Source of the DNA: Lacinutrix sp. 5H-3-7-4
GTDB lineage: Bacteria > Bacteroidota > Bacteroidia > Flavobacteriales > Flavobacteriaceae
NCBI RefSeq assembly: GCF_000211855.2
Contig: NC_015638.1
Coordinates: forward strand, 124,001-188,000
Direction of reading: 5' to 3'
Length of the DNA stretch: 64,000 bases
In this document: piece after piece, positions 1 to 8,609 of the stretch
Position numbering within the stretch: the first letter of the stretch is position 1
Layout of the letters: each line of letters opens with the position of its first letter
Position numbers and translations under genes: made by a program
Notes under the pieces: model-generated
Told to the model about the DNA's origin: nothing
Databases searched by the model: none
The model's input: only the letters and a program-made list of their open reading frames with translations

Positions 1-141
1 GGCTTCAAGTAAATGCATACCGGTTACAAACACATGAGCCTCAAATCCTGTTTCAGTCTCTACGCTTTGTATTAAAGGTTTTATTTTACCAAAATCTGCT
101 CGTGTACCTGTTAAAAATGCTATTTTTTTAATATTACTCAA
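1..141 (-). CDS. neuC: UDP-N-acetylglucosamine 2-epimerase (hydrolysing), NeuC/LegG type, 5' part only
   Basis: Only the first 47 codons are in the window; the rest lies beyond base 1. The N-terminus contains TGTRADFGK, the nucleotide-sugar-binding start of hydrolysing UDP-GlcNAc 2-epimerases. These enzymes supply ManNAc (or a related hexosamine) to the nonulosonic acid pathway. The start is taken as TTG at 139-141, because no ATG is in frame and the TTG overlaps the stop of neuB as TTGAGTAA. That matches the 8-nt overlaps at the neuA/neuB junction and further upstream, so translation is probably coupled. The following neuB and neuA genes support the family call. With so little sequence, sialic and legionaminic acid variants cannot be separated. 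Confidence 0.8.
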   Translation of the reverse strand, partial: MSNIKKIAFLTGTRADFGKIKPLIQSVETETGFEAHVFVTGMHLLEA

Positions 142-1177
142 TATCGGCCCAAGTTAATTGTTCATCATTTGCTATAGATCTCGTTGCTTTTTTACCTAAA
201 ATACTATCAAACTTATCGGCTAAAATCGCGCCTGTTCCTGGTCGTTTTACCCAAATATTATCTTTAGTATAGAGTTCTCCTTCTGCAATAGGTTTTATAG
301 TACATACCGTTGCAAAAGCAAAATCTATAGTCACTTGCTCTTCTTTTGCTGGTGCTTTAGTGCCGCCTCGCATTAATGCCATTTCAGCACTATTTGTAAT
401 AAGAGCTTTACAAGCTTGCTCATCCATACTACATACAATATCTGGTCCTGTACGTTGCATGTGATCTGTAAAATGACGTTCTAAAATGGAACCTCCTAAT
501 GCTACTGCACCTAAACACGCATTGTTATTTAAGGTATGATCACTCAATCCAAAAACCTTATCAGGAAAAGCCTCGTGTAATTCCACCATCGCTCCAAAAC
601 GTACCAAATGTGTTGGTGTGGGATATAAATTGGTAGTATGTAATAAGGCGACTGGCACTTTATATTTATCGAAAATAGCGACTGCTTTTTTTACACTAGC
701 AATCGTATTCATACCAGTACTTAAAATAATAGGTTTACCAAATTGCGCAATGTGTTCTAATAATGGATAATTATTACATTCACCAGAGCCTATTTTATAG
801 GCAGGAATATCAAAACGTTTTAAACGCTCTGCTGCTGCTCTAGAAAATGGTGTAGAAATAAAAATCATCCCTTTAGATTCCACATAATTTTTAAGCGCTA
901 ATTCATCGGCTTCATTTAATGAGCAACGCTCCATAATATCATATATTGAAACGTCGGCATTACCTGGAATAACTTGTTTTGCAGCACCACTCATTTCATC
1001 AGCTACAATATGGGTTTGGTGTTTTACTACCTCAACGCCTGCACGATGCGCCGCATCTACCATGTCTTTTGCTACTTGTAAAGACCCTTCATGGTTAATA
1101 CCTATTTCGGCAATGACTAATGGCGGAAAATCTTGCCCTACTTTTCTACCTGCTATTTCTATATATGGATTACTCAT
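134..1177 (-). CDS. neuB: N-acetylneuraminate (sialic/legionaminic acid) synthase
   Basis: This enzyme condenses ManNAc, or a dideoxy analogue, with phosphoenolpyruvate to make a nine-carbon nonulosonic acid in the cytoplasm. The 347-residue length is normal. The NeuB TIM-barrel signature AEIGINHEG is at residues 23-31, KHQTH follows at 52-56, LSTGM and the metal-site stretch ERHFTDH lie later in the barrel, and the last ~60 residues form an antifreeze-like SAF domain (KRPGTG). The ATG at 1175-1177 overlaps the neuA stop by 8 nt (ATGAGTAA), and its own stop overlaps neuC in the same way. Sequence alone does not settle whether the product is Neu5Ac or a legionaminic-type sugar. Confidence 0.93.
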   Translation of the reverse strand: MSNPYIEIAGRKVGQDFPPLVIAEIGINHEGSLQVAKDMVDAAHRAGVEVVKHQTHIVADEMSGAAKQVIPGNADVSIYDIMERCSLNEADELALKNYVESKGMIFISTPFSRAAAERLKRFDIPAYKIGSGECNNYPLLEHIAQFGKPIILSTGMNTIASVKKAVAIFDKYKVPVALLHTTNLYPTPTHLVRFGAMVELHEAFPDKVFGLSDHTLNNNACLGAVALGGSILERHFTDHMQRTGPDIVCSMDEQACKALITNSAEMALMRGGTKAPAKEEQVTIDFAFATVCTIKPIAEGELYTKDNIWVKRPGTGAILADKFDSILGKKATRSIANDEQLTWADIE

Positions 1178-1835
1178 TATCGTAATGGTTTAGCATAAAC
1201 GCAGCATAATCAAAATCGTCTTGTGTATCGATATCAACTTTTGCAAAAGGATGATCAATCACTAAAGGATAGGCATCCTTAGTTATAATTTCATCATTTA
1301 AAATACAGCTAGCCTTGGTGATGTATAGTAAACCGTTTTCATAATACAAAGGTTCTAAATCTTGACTGCGCTGTCCTGGTTTATAATTATAGGGTTTAAA
1401 CTGCTCGTTTTTTATAGTCCCAAATTTAAGATGATTTTGAGACACTGTAAACAAACTGCTTGCTTTTACTTGATTAAAAATAGTAAATGCTTCTTGTAAT
1501 AATTGTTTTGGTCGTAACGGATTAGTGGCTTGCAACAGTACCACAGCATCTACTTTAGTATTTATAGTACCTAAAACATGTTTTAATGCGCTTACTGTAG
1601 GCTCAAAATCTCCAGCTAAATGTTCTGGTCTTTCTATTACCTCAGCGCCATGCGCTAATGCTATTGCCTTAGTAGACTCACAATCTGTAGACACATAAAC
1701 AGCGTCTATAAAATCAAACTGTTTAGCATAATTAATACTGTGCACCAATAATGGTATACCTCCCAAAAGTTTTATGTTTTTTTTAGGTAGGCGTTTGGAG
1801 TGGCCTCGTGCTGGTATAATGGCGATGGTTTTGAT
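1170..1835 (-). CDS. neuA: CMP-N-acetylneuraminate cytidylyltransferase; start codon abnormal
   Basis: NeuA activates a nonulosonic acid with CTP to give the CMP-sugar donor. The conserved nucleotide-binding N-terminus is present as [17 protein letters not shown], but it lies upstream of the first usable start, TTG at 1764-1766. In the frame, the only codons between the upstream gene's TAA (1839-1841) and this motif are CCT, ATC, AAA, ACC. The expected ATG is therefore ATC at 1833-1835, giving 221 residues. The protein would lack its CTP-binding loop if it began at the TTG. Possible explanations are AUC initiation, readthrough of the preceding TAA (same frame), a disabling mutation or a base error. 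The remaining body ([28 protein letters not shown]) is intact. Confidence 0.85.
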   Translation of the reverse strand: MKTIAIIPARGHSKRLPKKNIKLLGGIPLLVHSINYAKQFDFIDAVYVSTDCESTKAIALAHGAEVIERPEHLAGDFEPTVSALKHVLGTINTKVDAVVLLQATNPLRPKQLLQEAFTIFNQVKASSLFTVSQNHLKFGTIKNEQFKPYNYKPGQRSQDLEPLYYENGLLYITKASCILNDEIITKDAYPLVIDHPFAKVDIDTQDDFDYAAFMLNHYDNE

Positions 1836-1838
1836 AGG

Positions 1839-2639
1839 TTATGCTATTTTTAATTTACGTTTAATTTTTTTAAAAAACTTATTGGTTTTTTGTTCTAAGG
1901 CAAAAAATGGTGCTTTATACAAAATATAATCTTGTTTGTTTAATGCACTATCTATTGCCTCCTTATTTTCGTTTAGTATAAAATCTATTCTGTTTGTGTG
2001 TTTTTCATTTTCACCATAACTTCTGGCATACCAGGTATGGTATAAAAAAACTGTATTTCTAAACAAAACTGTATTAGATATATTATCTGAATGCATATTC
2101 GCATCTAAATATAAAATCTTTTTGTCTTGTCTTTTCAACCATAGGTAAAAACAATAATAAGGTTCATATAAACTACTTAAATCATATTGTCCTTTAAGGT
2201 TTAAATCTTGATTTGAAAATTCATTTTTACCAATATATTGATTCTTTTGCACCTCTTTTTTATCCCAAATACCTAATATTTCTTTAAAATTTAGAATTGA
2301 AAAAAAAGTATTTATCATATAAGGATTAAACGTTCTGTGTTTTATTACACCTCCATCACGAACACCTGCCACACTATAATTATTGGTTTTCATTGTTTCA
2401 ATTATCGAAAAAACAATTTCACTATCATTAAAAACAACATCTTCATCTGCCATAATTAACCAATCGATATTTTCATCTTTTAGCTTTTTGAACATGTAAT
2501 ACAAACTATAAATACCATGCATGCCTTCTCTTCCATCAATAACATATTTTCTTATGTTTTTAGGAAATAATTTTGAAGTAATATTATACAATTCAAAATT
2601 GGCGACAGTGGTTATTATGGCTATGTTTGGTTTAGGCAT
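1839..2639 (-). CDS. Putative glycosyltransferase (GT-A-like)
   Basis: A 266-residue protein that I cannot place in a named family. An N-terminal Rossmann-like strand (IAIITTVANF) is followed near residue 65 by WLIMADEDVVF, which resembles the DxD metal/nucleotide-sugar motif of GT-A glycosyltransferases. The C-terminus is very basic (KFFKKIKRKLKIA), which suits peripheral membrane association. It starts with an 8-nt overlap (ATGCCTAA) on the upstream methyltransferase and ends in the same frame as neuA, four bases before its conserved N-terminus. Position in the cluster suggests it adds one residue of the repeat unit. It could instead modify a sugar without transferring one. Confidence 0.7.
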   Translation of the reverse strand: MPKPNIAIITTVANFELYNITSKLFPKNIRKYVIDGREGMHGIYSLYYMFKKLKDENIDWLIMADEDVVFNDSEIVFSIIETMKTNNYSVAGVRDGGVIKHRTFNPYMINTFFSILNFKEILGIWDKKEVQKNQYIGKNEFSNQDLNLKGQYDLSSLYEPYYCFYLWLKRQDKKILYLDANMHSDNISNTVLFRNTVFLYHTWYARSYGENEKHTNRIDFILNENKEAIDSALNKQDYILYKAPFFALEQKTNKFFKKIKRKLKIA

Positions 2640-3402
2640 TAGGTTTCTTATTATTTATAACATAATTCGATTTTTCATCATTATCTCCTTTATAAATAAA
2701 TATCATATTATGATAAAAGTGCATTGAAATAATGTGCTTATCGTAATAAGTTTTTTTATAACCATCGATTAAAAACTCTTCATTATTCAAGCCATCAATT
2801 AAACTTTTAAAAAAACCATAAATTGTATGTTTACTATCTAAATTAGTTGAGTTTCCTCCATAGTCTTCCCAATAAGAGGTTTGTGTATCTTCTACTACAT
2901 AAATACCTCCTTTTTTTAATTTAGGAAAAAAATATTTGAAACTTTCTATTACATGCTCATTAATATGACTGCCATCATCTATAATCAAATCAAAATCGCC
3001 TGTTTCTTTAGTTATTTTATCTAGAAATAGTATATCTACTTGACTCCCTTGAAATATTTTAATTCTGCGTTCTTCTAAAAAGGATTTATCATAAATATCT
3101 AACGAATAAATTTTAGAAAATGGAAAATAACTTTTCCACATCCTAAGAGAATTTCCGCCTATAAAAGGTTCTGCGTAACCACCAACTCCTATTTCTAAAA
3201 TAGTGTTACGTTTAAATTTATATTTACTAAAATGCGTTTGATAATGTGGTGTATAAAAATGATACCCAAATTTATCGGTCTTATGTATTCTAGCTATTTT
3301 TGATAAATTAAAAGGAAAAAATAGCGCTTTATAAGCTCTTAACTTGTACTTAAATTTTAAGCGCTGTTTTTCTGAAAACTTATTTTTTAAATTATTAATC
3401 AT
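2632..3402 (-). CDS. SAM-dependent methyltransferase, MycE-like sugar O-methyltransferase type
   Basis: A 256-residue class I methyltransferase. ILEIGVGGY near residue 69 is the SAM-binding glycine-rich loop. GGNSLRMWK, SLDIYDKS, IIDDGSH and YVVEDTQTSYW follow in the order I associate with metal-dependent antibiotic-sugar methyltransferases such as MycE. The acidic residues of DDGSH and VED would bind the metal and the sugar hydroxyls. That family relation is from memory of motifs and was not aligned. In this cluster the likely substrate is a glycan residue or nucleotide sugar, with methylation as a decoration or chain cap. The gene ends in an 8-nt overlap with the next gene and follows the upstream glycosyltransferase by 16 nt. 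Confidence 0.78.
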   Translation of the reverse strand: MINNLKNKFSEKQRLKFKYKLRAYKALFFPFNLSKIARIHKTDKFGYHFYTPHYQTHFSKYKFKRNTILEIGVGGYAEPFIGGNSLRMWKSYFPFSKIYSLDIYDKSFLEERRIKIFQGSQVDILFLDKITKETGDFDLIIDDGSHINEHVIESFKYFFPKLKKGGIYVVEDTQTSYWEDYGGNSTNLDSKHTIYGFFKSLIDGLNNEEFLIDGYKKTYYDKHIISMHFYHNMIFIYKGDNDEKSNYVINNKKPNA

Positions 3403-3418
3403 CTAATAAACTTAATGC

Positions 3419-4327
3419 CTATTCTGTAGGCGTCCAATATATCTTAGTGTTTTCTAACATTCTATATTTAGCAATCTCATTTAACGACAACCGTTTACCT
3501 ATAAAACATTTTGGCAAATTAATTATCAAATCAAACAATGCCAATAATATAGCTTTTAAAGCTTTAAAATCGCCTTGAAACACTTTTAATTTTAATTGCA
3601 TCCACAAGGTATATAAAAACTTTTTAGGTATTAAATGGAAGGGATAAAACATAAAGTACAAATACCAGCCAGACCTTAAGGAGCGCCTTAACCTTGTAGT
3701 ATAGTCTTTATCCTTTTTTCTGGATTTCACATCTACGCGATGCTGTATAAATACTGCTGGAACATACCATACTTCCCATTGCTTTTTAAACAATTGATAG
3801 CCTGCAAACTCCTCTTCACCATAAAACACAAACCAATCGGGATAATTTGCTATACTTCGCCAAGCATCCATACGCCAGACATGACCACAACCTACAAAAC
3901 CTTTTACGCGTGAACTACTCGAGGCATCTGCAAGATTATTAGGTAAGTCTTTTCCCCAAAAAATTCTACTGGCTATGACTGCACATTTAGGATGTTTTAA
4001 GAAAAAAGATTCAATAATTTCTAATGGATTATTTGATACTATATGTGCATCATCGTCTAAAGTAATGGCATAGTCTGCTTGTGTAATACTTAATAAACGG
4101 TTTCTACTAAAAATTAAACCTTTGCTTGTTTTGTTTTGTATAACCTGTATTTGCTTATAATTATCTTTTAAATACTGGAATGTGCCATCGGTAGAACCAT
4201 CATCACAAATAATGCATGCTACGTTTTCATTATCTAATAAATAGGAAATTTTACCTAAAGTGACCTTTAAATCTTCTAGCCTGTTTTTTGTGGTGATTAA
4301 TATGGCGAATTTTAAAACAGACATCAT
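3419..4327 (-). CDS. Family 2 glycosyltransferase
   Basis: A 302-residue GT-A enzyme. FAILITTKNR begins the Rossmann fold, ICDDGSTDGT is the UDP-binding segment near residue 41, and ITLDDDAH near residue 93 is the DxD metal site. FYGEEEFAGYQL near residue 170 looks like the acidic catalytic/acceptor motif, and QHRVD follows. Several aromatic and basic segments near the C-terminus (WYLYFMFYPFHLIPKKF) suggest monotopic membrane contact. Two ATGs are adjacent at the start; the first (4325-4327) shares one base with the upstream stop (TAATG), which points to coupled translation. The donor and acceptor sugars cannot be told from sequence. Confidence 0.88.
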   Translation of the reverse strand: MMSVLKFAILITTKNRLEDLKVTLGKISYLLDNENVACIICDDGSTDGTFQYLKDNYKQIQVIQNKTSKGLIFSRNRLLSITQADYAITLDDDAHIVSNNPLEIIESFFLKHPKCAVIASRIFWGKDLPNNLADASSSSRVKGFVGCGHVWRMDAWRSIANYPDWFVFYGEEEFAGYQLFKKQWEVWYVPAVFIQHRVDVKSRKKDKDYTTRLRRSLRSGWYLYFMFYPFHLIPKKFLYTLWMQLKLKVFQGDFKALKAILLALFDLIINLPKCFIGKRLSLNEIAKYRMLENTKIYWTPTE

Positions 4328-5352
4328 TAATAGTTATTAAGCATAGCCTTTGGAAGGCCTTTAAATTTTAAAAAATGCTTATTTATATGTTTATTAAACA
4401 ACACCTTTTTTGCTACTTTGTTTTTAAAAAAATATTCAATTTTACTAATAGTTTTCAATTGAGTTAAGGCTTGATAGTTTAATAATTCGTTCTTTTTATC
4501 GTGTAGTTTTAAAAGCGTTTCCTTCATCCATTTTTCATAAACATTACCCATATGATAAGCAAAATTATTGGTTGTAGTTAAACGCCAACCATCCACTTCT
4601 AAAACTGGTTTGTCTAATAATTCTCTATCCAATTTCGGACTTAAATTTTTATTGTCTTTTATATCTATATTTAATTTTAAAACTTCGGGTTTATAAGTTG
4701 CGACAAAGTGTCCAGAACCTACAACAGCCTCTATATTGTTTTCTTTACTAGTAATTGTAAGATGTTTTTTTAAATAATCTTGATTATAATTACTATCCCA
4801 ACCTATACTTTTATAAAAACACTGAATTGCATTTGGATTTTTAACCGATGTAAATTGTAGTTTCTTATTAAAAAAATTTGAAACCAAAAGGTTTGTACAA
4901 AAGTTATTAAAAAGTTTAAATTGGGGCACTAAACCAACTACACCAGCTTTTGGGAATGCATTAAATACTCTTAGTGTTTCTGACTGCCAATTGTTTAAAA
5001 ATAAAACATCAGCATCTGTAATGGTTACAAGACTAAAGTTATGACCTTTAACTGCCTTTATTATGGCTCTATTTTTTCCAATATTAGTAGTATGAATTAC
5101 TTCTTGTATCTGTCCTGCTTCGTATAAATTATTTAAGTAAGTAACCACCTCTTTACTGCTTCCATTATTCACTAGACTAATATAGGTTTTAGAATGTGTG
5201 GTTTTTATTAAGCTCTCTAAACTTATTTTTAAAATAGAAAATCCATCTTTAAAGTAACCTTCGTTATTAGGTATATAAATAGGCATAACAACTTGATGCG
5301 TATAGTTATTATTGTAAGATATTTTTGTTTGTGGGTTTTTGCCTACTCGCAT
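4327..5352 (-). CDS. Glycosyltransferase, GT-A fold
   Basis: A 341-residue protein with the plan of family 2 glycosyltransferases: a first strand VVMPIYIPN, a second strand LVNNGSS in place of the usual DDGS, and VTITDADVLF near residue 112 as the DxD motif. GSGHFVATYKPEV is a plausible acceptor-loop segment. The replacement of the DD pair by NNG weakens the usual nucleotide contact but occurs in divergent members. The first 22 residues are polar; an internal ATG at VVMPIYIP would also fit the fold, so the start is not certain. It sits 5 nt after the preceding glycosyltransferase and touches the next by one base. Confidence 0.8.
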   Translation of the reverse strand: MRVGKNPQTKISYNNNYTHQVVMPIYIPNNEGYFKDGFSILKISLESLIKTTHSKTYISLVNNGSSKEVVTYLNNLYEAGQIQEVIHTTNIGKNRAIIKAVKGHNFSLVTITDADVLFLNNWQSETLRVFNAFPKAGVVGLVPQFKLFNNFCTNLLVSNFFNKKLQFTSVKNPNAIQCFYKSIGWDSNYNQDYLKKHLTITSKENNIEAVVGSGHFVATYKPEVLKLNIDIKDNKNLSPKLDRELLDKPVLEVDGWRLTTTNNFAYHMGNVYEKWMKETLLKLHDKKNELLNYQALTQLKTISKIEYFFKNKVAKKVLFNKHINKHFLKFKGLPKAMLNNY

Positions 5353-5357
5353 TGGTT

Positions 5358-6290
5358 TTATTTATTTAAAGAATTTTTAAACAAAACTGAAGTTTTGTTT
5401 AAAATATTATTTAATGATCTTACCAATTGTTTACTATCTACACACTCAAAAATTCCAGATATAGTATTAAAATTGGTTATAAACATTTTATTTTTTAATG
5501 ATAATTTAAAATACCCTATATATTTGTGTAAAAAATGTCTTCTTAAAAAAATCATATCCAAACCAAGATTTTTATTCTTTTTAATTGTTTTAAAGACCAA
5601 TCTATTCGCTTTAACTTTAGACTTTAATGAACTAATGGTGTTTAGACCATTAATACTATTTTGATGTATTCTAAAATAATACAAAATTTCATCTATTGCA
5701 TAATAATTTTTAGTTTGAAATAAAAGCCTAGTGTAATATTCCCATTCTTGCTTTCTCATTAAAAATTCATTAAACAACTCACTATTTTCAATAGTTTTTC
5801 TTTTAAACAATGGTCCATTTGTATGTAATGAGATATTGCCAATTATATGGTCAAAAACTGGGGTTTCACTTATAGTTTTATTCCATAAAGTAAAATTATT
5901 ATCTATTGTATTAATAAATTCAATACCAGAACAGACTACAAAATCGACATCATTGTTAAGTAATATATTTACTTTTTTCTCAATTTTATTTGGATGCATT
6001 ATATCATCGCTATCAAACCATTGTATATATTCGCCTTTTGACTTTTCAAAACCGTAATTACGACAAGCATTTGCTCCCTTTTTTTTTTTTTCTGGTCTTT
6101 TTAAACACTTAAATCTTTTGTCTTTATTTTCGTAAGACTGTAAAATACTAAATGTAGCGTCTGTGCTTCCATCATCTACAATTATACATTCCCAATTATT
6201 GTAGGTTTGATTCGCAATAGAATCTAAAGTTTCCTTAATTACAGAAACTCTATTATAAGTTGGAATGATTATAGAAACTAATGGATTCAC
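5358..6290 (-). CDS. Family 2 glycosyltransferase with an internal A13 tract
   Basis: A 310-residue GT-A enzyme with textbook motifs: VSIIIPTYNR at the N-terminus, IIVDDGSTDATF near residue 37, GANACRNYG, and WFDSDDIMHPNKIE near residue 91 as the DxD site. RKQEWEYYTRLL near residue 180 matches the downstream W-E-Y motif of WcaA-like transferases. Codons for the four lysines just before GANACRN are made almost wholly of a run of 13 A on the coding strand (T run at 6079-6091). The tract is in frame here, so the gene reads as intact, but a one-base slip would truncate the protein at about residue 70. The gene sits 10 nt after its upstream neighbour in the operon. Confidence 0.9.
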   Translation of the reverse strand: MNPLVSIIIPTYNRVSVIKETLDSIANQTYNNWECIIVDDGSTDATFSILQSYENKDKRFKCLKRPEKKKKGANACRNYGFEKSKGEYIQWFDSDDIMHPNKIEKKVNILLNNDVDFVVCSGIEFINTIDNNFTLWNKTISETPVFDHIIGNISLHTNGPLFKRKTIENSELFNEFLMRKQEWEYYTRLLFQTKNYYAIDEILYYFRIHQNSINGLNTISSLKSKVKANRLVFKTIKKNKNLGLDMIFLRRHFLHKYIGYFKLSLKNKMFITNFNTISGIFECVDSKQLVRSLNNILNKTSVLFKNSLNK

Positions 6291-6300
6291 TTTTTGTAGT

Positions 6301-7026
6301 TTAATATTTTATTGCTATTTTTTCGTCACCTATATGATTTACAAAAGATTCATTTTTATACCCTAAAATGACACTTTTTATATTATTTACTCTCATTTTA
6401 TCGGTTGTTTTTCGTTCTGTTTCCTTTAAAGTATATGGTAGACATTTATTAACAATTTTGAATGTTGTTAAATGAGGATTGAAACTAAAAGTTTTATCGT
6501 AAACACCATAATCTTCTTTTACAACTATTGCTTCAGTTTTATATGGTTGCACTCTATTTAATATTACTTGACCAATAGAATTATTACTCTCCAAAATTTT
6601 TATCATTCTTTGTAAAGGAATAATTTTTAAAAATTCCCAATCATCCTCACAATGAAACACATACTTGGTTTTAATTTTACTATTTATTCTATTAAGAGAA
6701 TATCCTAAACCTTTATTTTTTTTGTTAAAAAAAAATTTATCAAAACCTTTTGTTTTAATATAGTCTTGTGTTTCTTTACTCTTTGGATAATCATCTATTA
6801 TATACCAATAGATTTTAAACTCTGATGGTAAGTTTTTTTTTAAGCTATCTATCGTTCTTTCTAGATAAGATTTTCTTCCTGAGCTTGTTATAATTAAAGT
6901 TATTCCTTGTTTAGAATTAAAATTACTAAAGAAATTTTTATATTTATATAATAAAGCCTCTACAATTATTATGCTTCCATAATAATTGTAAAATCTTTTT
7001 AATTTCTTTAAAGTTTTTATAATCAT
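6301..7026 (-). CDS. Putative glycosyltransferase with EDDW motif
   Basis: A 241-residue protein. TLIITSSGRKSYLERTIDSL resembles the first part of a GT-A domain, WYIIDDYPKS replaces the DDGS region, and FHCEDDWEF near residue 129 resembles the HxEDDW acidic motif in some bacterial glycosyltransferases. The N-terminal 40 residues are basic and aromatic. The gene lies 2 nt from its upstream neighbour. It is A+T-rich with several 8-9 nt homopolymers (for example T9 at 6833-6841 and A9 at 6727-6735). The donor sugar is unknown; assignment rests on the acidic motif and cluster context. Confidence 0.72.
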   Translation of the reverse strand: MIIKTLKKLKRFYNYYGSIIIVEALLYKYKNFFSNFNSKQGITLIITSSGRKSYLERTIDSLKKNLPSEFKIYWYIIDDYPKSKETQDYIKTKGFDKFFFNKKNKGLGYSLNRINSKIKTKYVFHCEDDWEFLKIIPLQRMIKILESNNSIGQVILNRVQPYKTEAIVVKEDYGVYDKTFSFNPHLTTFKIVNKCLPYTLKETERKTTDKMRVNNIKSVILGYKNESFVNHIGDEKIAIKY

Positions 7027-7028
7027 AA

Positions 7029-7745
7029 TTATAATTCTGTTACAAATTTACTTTGCTTTATAATTTTACTGTATGTATGATGAAAAGTTCCTTTTCTATT
7101 TAGAATTTGCTCCCATTCATTAAAAATCTCCTGTTCAACTTTTCTATTAGTATCATCTAATAAAACACAAAATTTTTCAGCTAAAAAATCTTTTAAAACA
7201 GGTATTGCACTATATCTAGCAAAATCGCAAATTTGTCCGTAAGGTCCATCTACAATTACCATATCTATCGTATTTAAATCCTTAGCTATTTTTTTTACAG
7301 TAGCTATATCATGCCATTTGTTTTGAGCTTTGTAATTATACTCTTGAATTTCAACAATTTTTACTTTTATCAACTTTACATAATCAGATAAATTTTCTTT
7401 TTCTAGCATTTTAGTTAATGTAGCAATCCATACTTCATCAGAATCTATAGATACAAATTTCACATCTAAATCATACATTTTAATAAGTTTAGCAATATAA
7501 ATCGTACCAATGCCGCTGCCAAATTCAATTATTGACTTTCTTTCATTTAGAAGAATATCATTTAAAATATCAACTATAGTGTCGGGATTTAGGGAGAAGC
7601 TATTAAAAGGTAAATAAATATTATTAAACTTAAAATTAGAAAGCACATTATAGCCTTGTATTTTTCTTAATTCCAGATTTCCTTTTTCCGTTACTCTTAA
7701 GATTTTACTTATTTCCTTAAATTTACGTTTAAATTTATTTATCAT
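7029..7745 (-). CDS. SAM-binding protein, methyltransferase-like
   Basis: A 238-residue Rossmann-type protein. SIIEFGSGIGTIYIAKL near residue 70 is a class I SAM-binding loop, VSIDSDEVW is the acidic strand that would hold the ribose, and MVIVDGPYG near residue 160 corresponds to motif IV. LLDDTNR follows. These points fit an O-methyltransferase-like enzyme, and the cluster position suggests a glycan-modifying role. The substrate is not evident and the family is assigned only at the fold level. The stop is 9 nt downstream of a pyruvyl-transferase-like gene and the next start follows after 2 nt. Confidence 0.7.
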   Translation of the reverse strand: MINKFKRKFKEISKILRVTEKGNLELRKIQGYNVLSNFKFNNIYLPFNSFSLNPDTIVDILNDILLNERKSIIEFGSGIGTIYIAKLIKMYDLDVKFVSIDSDEVWIATLTKMLEKENLSDYVKLIKVKIVEIQEYNYKAQNKWHDIATVKKIAKDLNTIDMVIVDGPYGQICDFARYSAIPVLKDFLAEKFCVLLDDTNRKVEQEIFNEWEQILNRKGTFHHTYSKIIKQSKFVTEL

Positions 7746-7754
7746 ATTTATAAT

Positions 7755-8582
7755 TTAAAATGGACAAACCGATAGCAATTTTTCTTGTCTCGATGAAATT
7801 ACTCCTACTTTTGGTAAAATAATTTTACTATTTATTTCAAACAAGTTCTCAAGATCTATACAATCTTCAAGTTCAAATACTTTTTTATATTCAATTGAAA
7901 CAGATTCGAAATAGTCCTGAAATTTTATATCATCTCCCACTAATTTATTTGAAAATTTAACCCATAATGCTGGAATATTGTAAGCGTGTGAAATGATTAC
8001 TCCATGTAAGGAAGAAGAAATTATTTTATTACAAGACAAAATTTCTTTTACTACTGCTTCAACATTACTATTTAAAAGATCTATTACTTTAAAATTTGGT
8101 TTATCCTTATAAATATTAAACACCTTATCGTAATCTACATAATGAGGTATTACACCAGTAATATTATTACTAGTCGTTTTTTCAGGATTGTAAAATAGTG
8201 GAGTTAATATTGCTGGGTCCCCATATACTTCATCACATCTAAAACCCAAACTTATAATTCTATCTCGTGTTTTTGGTCCTCTTACTGCTAAAAATGTCCC
8301 TCCTTTTATGTTTTCATTTTTTCTAATAATTCCAGAACCCCAAATAATGGAATTCTTGTTTGACCTTGACAATATACTTCCTATTACGAAATAATGAGAA
8401 ATTAAATTTCTAAATAAAAACCTTGATGGATTTATTAAAAAAACTGGACGGTTAGAAATTCTCTTTACTAAATAAAGTGATAGAATATCGCCAAAGTTTT
8501 CTTCTCCACCTTCATTTCTTTTTTTTGAATAAAAAAAAAGAAAAAGTGGAAATTTAATTAATCTTAGTAATTTCTTGTTCAT
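7755..8582 (-). CDS. Polysaccharide pyruvyl transferase family protein
   Basis: A 275-residue member of the polysaccharide pyruvyl transferase fold, which typically adds a PEP-derived ketal to a glycan sugar. Recognisable blocks are ENFGDILSLYL near residue 28, YFVIGSI, IIWGSGI, FLAVRGPKTRDRI near residue 98, VYGDPAIL near residue 118 and SSSLHGVIISHAYNIP near residue 190. The last is the H-containing motif that lines the active site in this family. The N-terminal tail is basic and hydrophobic (KFPLFLFFYSKKR). Being next to the exporter genes, it may place a pyruvate or related group on the finished repeat. Some members have other transfer activities, so the exact reaction is inferred. Confidence 0.82.
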   Translation of the reverse strand: MNKKLLRLIKFPLFLFFYSKKRNEGGEENFGDILSLYLVKRISNRPVFLINPSRFLFRNLISHYFVIGSILSRSNKNSIIWGSGIIRKNENIKGGTFLAVRGPKTRDRIISLGFRCDEVYGDPAILTPLFYNPEKTTSNNITGVIPHYVDYDKVFNIYKDKPNFKVIDLLNSNVEAVVKEILSCNKIISSSLHGVIISHAYNIPALWVKFSNKLVGDDIKFQDYFESVSIEYKKVFELEDCIDLENLFEINSKIILPKVGVISSRQEKLLSVCPF

Positions 8583-8609
8583 TTGTTTATTATCAAAATT
8601 GCAGAATAA

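Noticed and set aside
1170-1766. neuA starting at the TTG at 1764-1766
   Set aside because: That start removes the conserved CTP-binding N-terminus, which is intact upstream in the same frame; the TTG product would not be a functional NeuA.
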